A program made the position numbers and the translations under genes. From positions 1 to 7,980 of the forward strand of contig JAGVEU010000241.1 of NCBI GenBank assembly GCA_020057985.1: a stretch of 7,980 nt of DNA, read 5' to 3'. The notes below the pieces were generated by a model, which was not told the DNA's origin, did not search any database, and saw only the letters and a program-made list of their open reading frames with translations. Origin of the DNA: Calditrichota bacterium (GTDB taxonomy: Bacteria > Electryoneota > RPQS01). The stretch's first letter is position 1; every line of letters begins with the position of its first letter. Below are positions 5,795 to 7,980 of the stretch, piece by piece.

Positions 5795-7895
5795 GGGCCG
5801 GAATGCTGTTTACCAAACCATCTCTTTCAAGACGAAACTTCTCAAAGGCTCTGTCCACCGGTCTCATCAGAATCGTGTGGAGTTCTTCGGCCGTTTGTCC
5901 ATCCGGAAATGTGTCAGGGCCTGCCGCAATCAGTTTATGCAATTCGTCCGTGAGGTCTTCGTCACTATCATCGCCTGCAGTTTGGAGCGCTTGATTAAGC
6001 ATCTTTATTGACTTTTCCCGTTGGCCAAGCGCGCCATAAACACATCCCAATTTATGCATGGCATAGACATTGGGCTGCAGGCTAAGCGCTTTTTCAAGGC
6101 ACTCCGCTGCCGCTTTGCAGTCTGATACTTCTACGAAAGAAAGTGCAAGACCACTGAGGTTGTGGCTGTTTTCATCAGCGTGCCCGCGCGCAATAGCCAG
6201 GAGTTTTTTCGCCTCTTCGATAGCGCCTGTTTTGATCAAGGCTTCAGCGTAAGTGGAATAGGTGTAAGCAAGGTCATCGCTCAGTTCAACTGCTCGCTCA
6301 AATAGAACTTCTGCCTCGTCGGATCTGCCTGCGTGTACCAGTGCTATCACCAGATTAAGGACGAGTTCATCGCCTTCGGGTGCGTTTTCGATTGCGTCAC
6401 GCAGGACTCGAACGGCCTCATCAAACTGTCCGGCTTCCTCGTAAGCTGCAGCGAGAGACTCGTATAATTCAATATCGTCAGGATCAATCTCTATGGCTCG
6501 CTTGAGTGGCACAATCGCCTCAGCAGGTCTTTTGAGAACCATGTATTCCCGACCGAGTTGAAAAAGCGCGTCTATGTCATCCGGATCTATTGCAAGCAGT
6601 TTGTCAACGATCTCAACGCATTCCCTGGGTCGTCCAAGTTCCTCAAAGAGGTTCGCAAGCCGCTGGCAAGCAATCGTATTTTGAGGATCATAGTTGATTG
6701 CCTGGCGATACGTTTTGATGGCCTCATCCTCTTGATCAAGCTCAATCTCAGCCTCCGCGAGACCGGTACAGATTTTGGAGAGGTCAATATCTGGTTCAAG
6801 CAAACTTTTAGGGATTGAACCGTGGTAGAATAGCTTTTCATGCAACTCAAAGGCGCGCTTGAAGGCGGTCTGTGCTTCCTGCCACTGTTCATTCTGAATA
6901 TAGAAAAACCCGATACTACAGTGGGCAAACGGAAAATCAGGATTAATCCTCACGGCGCGCTTCAGCATTGCGTGGCCTTCGTCATCTTTGCCTGACAGAT
7001 AAAGCGCATTGCCGAGGCTGCAATAGGGGCGCACATCACGCGGATCACACTGAATCGCCAGACGGAACTCCTTGATGGCCTCTTCGTTGCGGTCTGAACT
7101 CCAGAGTTCGATTCCGCGTCTATAATGCTCATCAGCTTTGTCCGGCTGCGGATTTCCTATGTTCCCCTGCTCATCTTCAGCTATCTCCAGATAAGCTATG
7201 GCTTCAGTGTGCTCCGGCTGTGCTTTGAGAACTCGCGATAAGTGTTTCCGCGCCTCATCCTGTCTTCCAGCAAAAATATGCTTTTTCCCCAGCAGCAGAA
7301 GCGCATTTTCGTCATCTGGGTTCAACTTAAGGATAGTTTCCAGCGTTTTCGTAGATTCCTCGTGTTCTCCCATTTCTTCAAGTGTCAGTGCCAGGGCATA
7401 AAGATTCTCGGTGTTTTCCGGGTCAGCCTCGACCGCTTTTCGGAAGTACTTCAGCGCCTGTTGCTCATTGCCAAGTTCATCATGCGCATGACCAATATAT
7501 ACATAAATTTGGGCTAAAGCTCCGTCAGGTTCAAGCAACGGCTCCGGGACGATCGCCATCGGGAAGGCGTGGCGAGCATATACTTTCAGCGCGCGTTCAC
7601 AATCGGCGAGCGCAGTTTCCGGCCTGTCGCACTCAAGAAAGAGCATCCCGCGCCCCACCAGTAAGAATGGATTCTCCGGGTCCAGCTTGAGGGCTGTTTT
7701 GAAAACCGCTTCCGCTTCGACATATTTCTTCGACACGGTCAGGGCATGAGCCAAGCCTCCGTAGTAGGCGCTGACTTTGGAATCGAGCCGAATGGCATGG
7801 CGATACTCGCGAATCGCCGCCTCCGCGTCTTCCCTTTCGAGGAACTCGTTCCCGCTGAGAAAATGCTCCTGTGCTTGTCTTGATTGAAATCCCAT
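5775..7895 (-). CDS. Large TPR-repeat protein of unknown function
   Basis: This soluble, acidic 706-residue protein is made almost wholly of tetratricopeptide repeats. I count about 18 34-residue units from residue 8 to about 640, many ending in the xxDPD/xxNPE turn. A charged tail of about 65 residues follows. There is no signal peptide, membrane segment or catalytic domain, so it is probably a cytoplasmic scaffold or adaptor. Residues about 8-243 and 253-488 are an internal duplication with a period of about 245. In both copies the third repeat is followed by a non-TPR insert ending in LLEPD (120-124 and 365-369). The gene overlaps the sugar transferase start by 20 bases, which suggests joint expression and perhaps a role in glycan assembly or its regulation. 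ATG 7895 is chosen because repeat 1 begins soon after. TTG 7940 in the same frame would add 15 residues, and an in-frame TGA at about 7962-7964 limits any further extension. Neither start has a Shine-Dalgarno sequence. Confidence 0.88.
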   Translation of the reverse strand: MGFQSRQAQEHFLSGNEFLEREDAEAAIREYRHAIRLDSKVSAYYGGLAHALTVSKKYVEAEAVFKTALKLDPENPFLLVGRGMLFLECDRPETALADCERALKVYARHAFPMAIVPEPLLEPDGALAQIYVYIGHAHDELGNEQQALKYFRKAVEADPENTENLYALALTLEEMGEHEESTKTLETILKLNPDDENALLLLGKKHIFAGRQDEARKHLSRVLKAQPEHTEAIAYLEIAEDEQGNIGNPQPDKADEHYRRGIELWSSDRNEEAIKEFRLAIQCDPRDVRPYCSLGNALYLSGKDDEGHAMLKRAVRINPDFPFAHCSIGFFYIQNEQWQEAQTAFKRAFELHEKLFYHGSIPKSLLEPDIDLSKICTGLAEAEIELDQEDEAIKTYRQAINYDPQNTIACQRLANLFEELGRPRECVEIVDKLLAIDPDDIDALFQLGREYMVLKRPAEAIVPLKRAIEIDPDDIELYESLAAAYEEAGQFDEAVRVLRDAIENAPEGDELVLNLVIALVHAGRSDEAEVLFERAVELSDDLAYTYSTYAEALIKTGAIEEAKKLLAIARGHADENSHNLSGLALSFVEVSDCKAAAECLEKALSLQPNVYAMHKLGCVYGALGQREKSIKMLNQALQTAGDDSDEDLTDELHKLIAAGPDTFPDGQTAEELHTILMRPVDRAFEKFRLERDGLVNSIPAHDNAEK
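6432..7874 (-). repeat. Internal duplication of a six-TPR module in the TPR gene
   Basis: Two consecutive protein modules of about 245 residues align end to end (nt 7167-7874 and 6432-7139). Matching points include EH..G.E with EAI(R/K)E(Y/F), (N/F)PF, the insert P..LLEPD, DP(E/Q)NT and (N/D)PDD(E/I).AL..LG. The LLEP coding stretches share the 11-base string GGTTCAAGCAA on the + strand (7528-7538 and 6793-6803). Ordinary TPR similarity explains part of the match, but the insert at the same place in both copies supports true duplication. Confidence 0.7.
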
Positions 7896-7980
7896 AAAGT
7901 ATGTTCTGTTCGGTGTTTTTATCTCGGCGTGGTCGTTCAACAGACCGGCAAAACCAGCGTGTCAATGACATCCTTCCAAC

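Noticed and set aside
7633..7971. 112-residue - strand frame with GGAAGG before its ATG at 7971
   Set aside because: It overlaps the TPR gene in another frame, has Arg-rich shadow composition, and the purine run is too close to the ATG to serve as a normal ribosome binding site.
1..7980. CRISPR arrays, tRNA or rRNA genes, transposases, phage genes
   Set aside because: No regularly spaced direct repeats, cloverleaf-like sequences, rRNA segments or mobile-element proteins were seen on either strand.

Overview
The window is bacterial chromosomal DNA of moderately high GC content. It carries five protein-coding genes: one truncated gene on the + strand at the left edge, and four on the - strand filling the rest. 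The gene set fits a free-living bacterium, probably anaerobic or facultative and possibly from an uncultivated phylum. It comprises a Rex-type NADH/NAD+ sensor, a KefB/KefC-like cation:proton antiporter, an exopolysaccharide-initiating sugar transferase, a long TPR protein and a single-chain type ISP restriction-modification enzyme. The abundance of short GC-rich palindromic repeats also fits such a genome. Only the rex gene has a clear Shine-Dalgarno sequence. I cannot name the genus or phylum from sequence alone.

Layout, left to right: 1-827 (+) is the C-terminal end of a type ISP restriction-modification protein, including its target-recognition region. Two related palindromic elements are read in frame inside it. 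828-1230 is a gene-free stretch with a further palindrome, an apparently orphan sigma-70-like promoter and a heptamer repeat. 1231-3219 (-) is a 662-residue CPA2 antiporter with an NAD-binding RCK domain. 3220-3522 is a palindrome-dense intergenic region holding a candidate terminator, an operator-like dyad and two nested hairpins. 3523-4215 (-) is rex. 4352-5794 (-) is a polyprenyl-phosphate sugar-1-phosphate transferase. 5775-7895 (-) is a TPR protein of about 18 repeats, overlapping the sugar transferase start by 20 bases. The TPR gene may begin at TTG 7940 instead.

The TPR protein and sugar transferase form a translationally overlapping pair and are probably co-expressed, perhaps for exopolysaccharide or glycan production. 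rex follows after 136 bases with its own ribosome binding site. The antiporter follows after 303 bases and converges on the type ISP gene. A link between redox sensing by Rex and cation/pH control by the NAD-binding antiporter is conceivable, but no complete Rex operator was found.

No CRISPR array, tRNA, rRNA, transposase or clearly new multi-gene system is visible. The most noteworthy signals are the palindromic elements tolerated in frame inside the restriction-modification gene, the nested palindromes between rex and the antiporter, and a 245-residue internal duplication in the TPR protein marked by a conserved non-TPR LLEPD insert.
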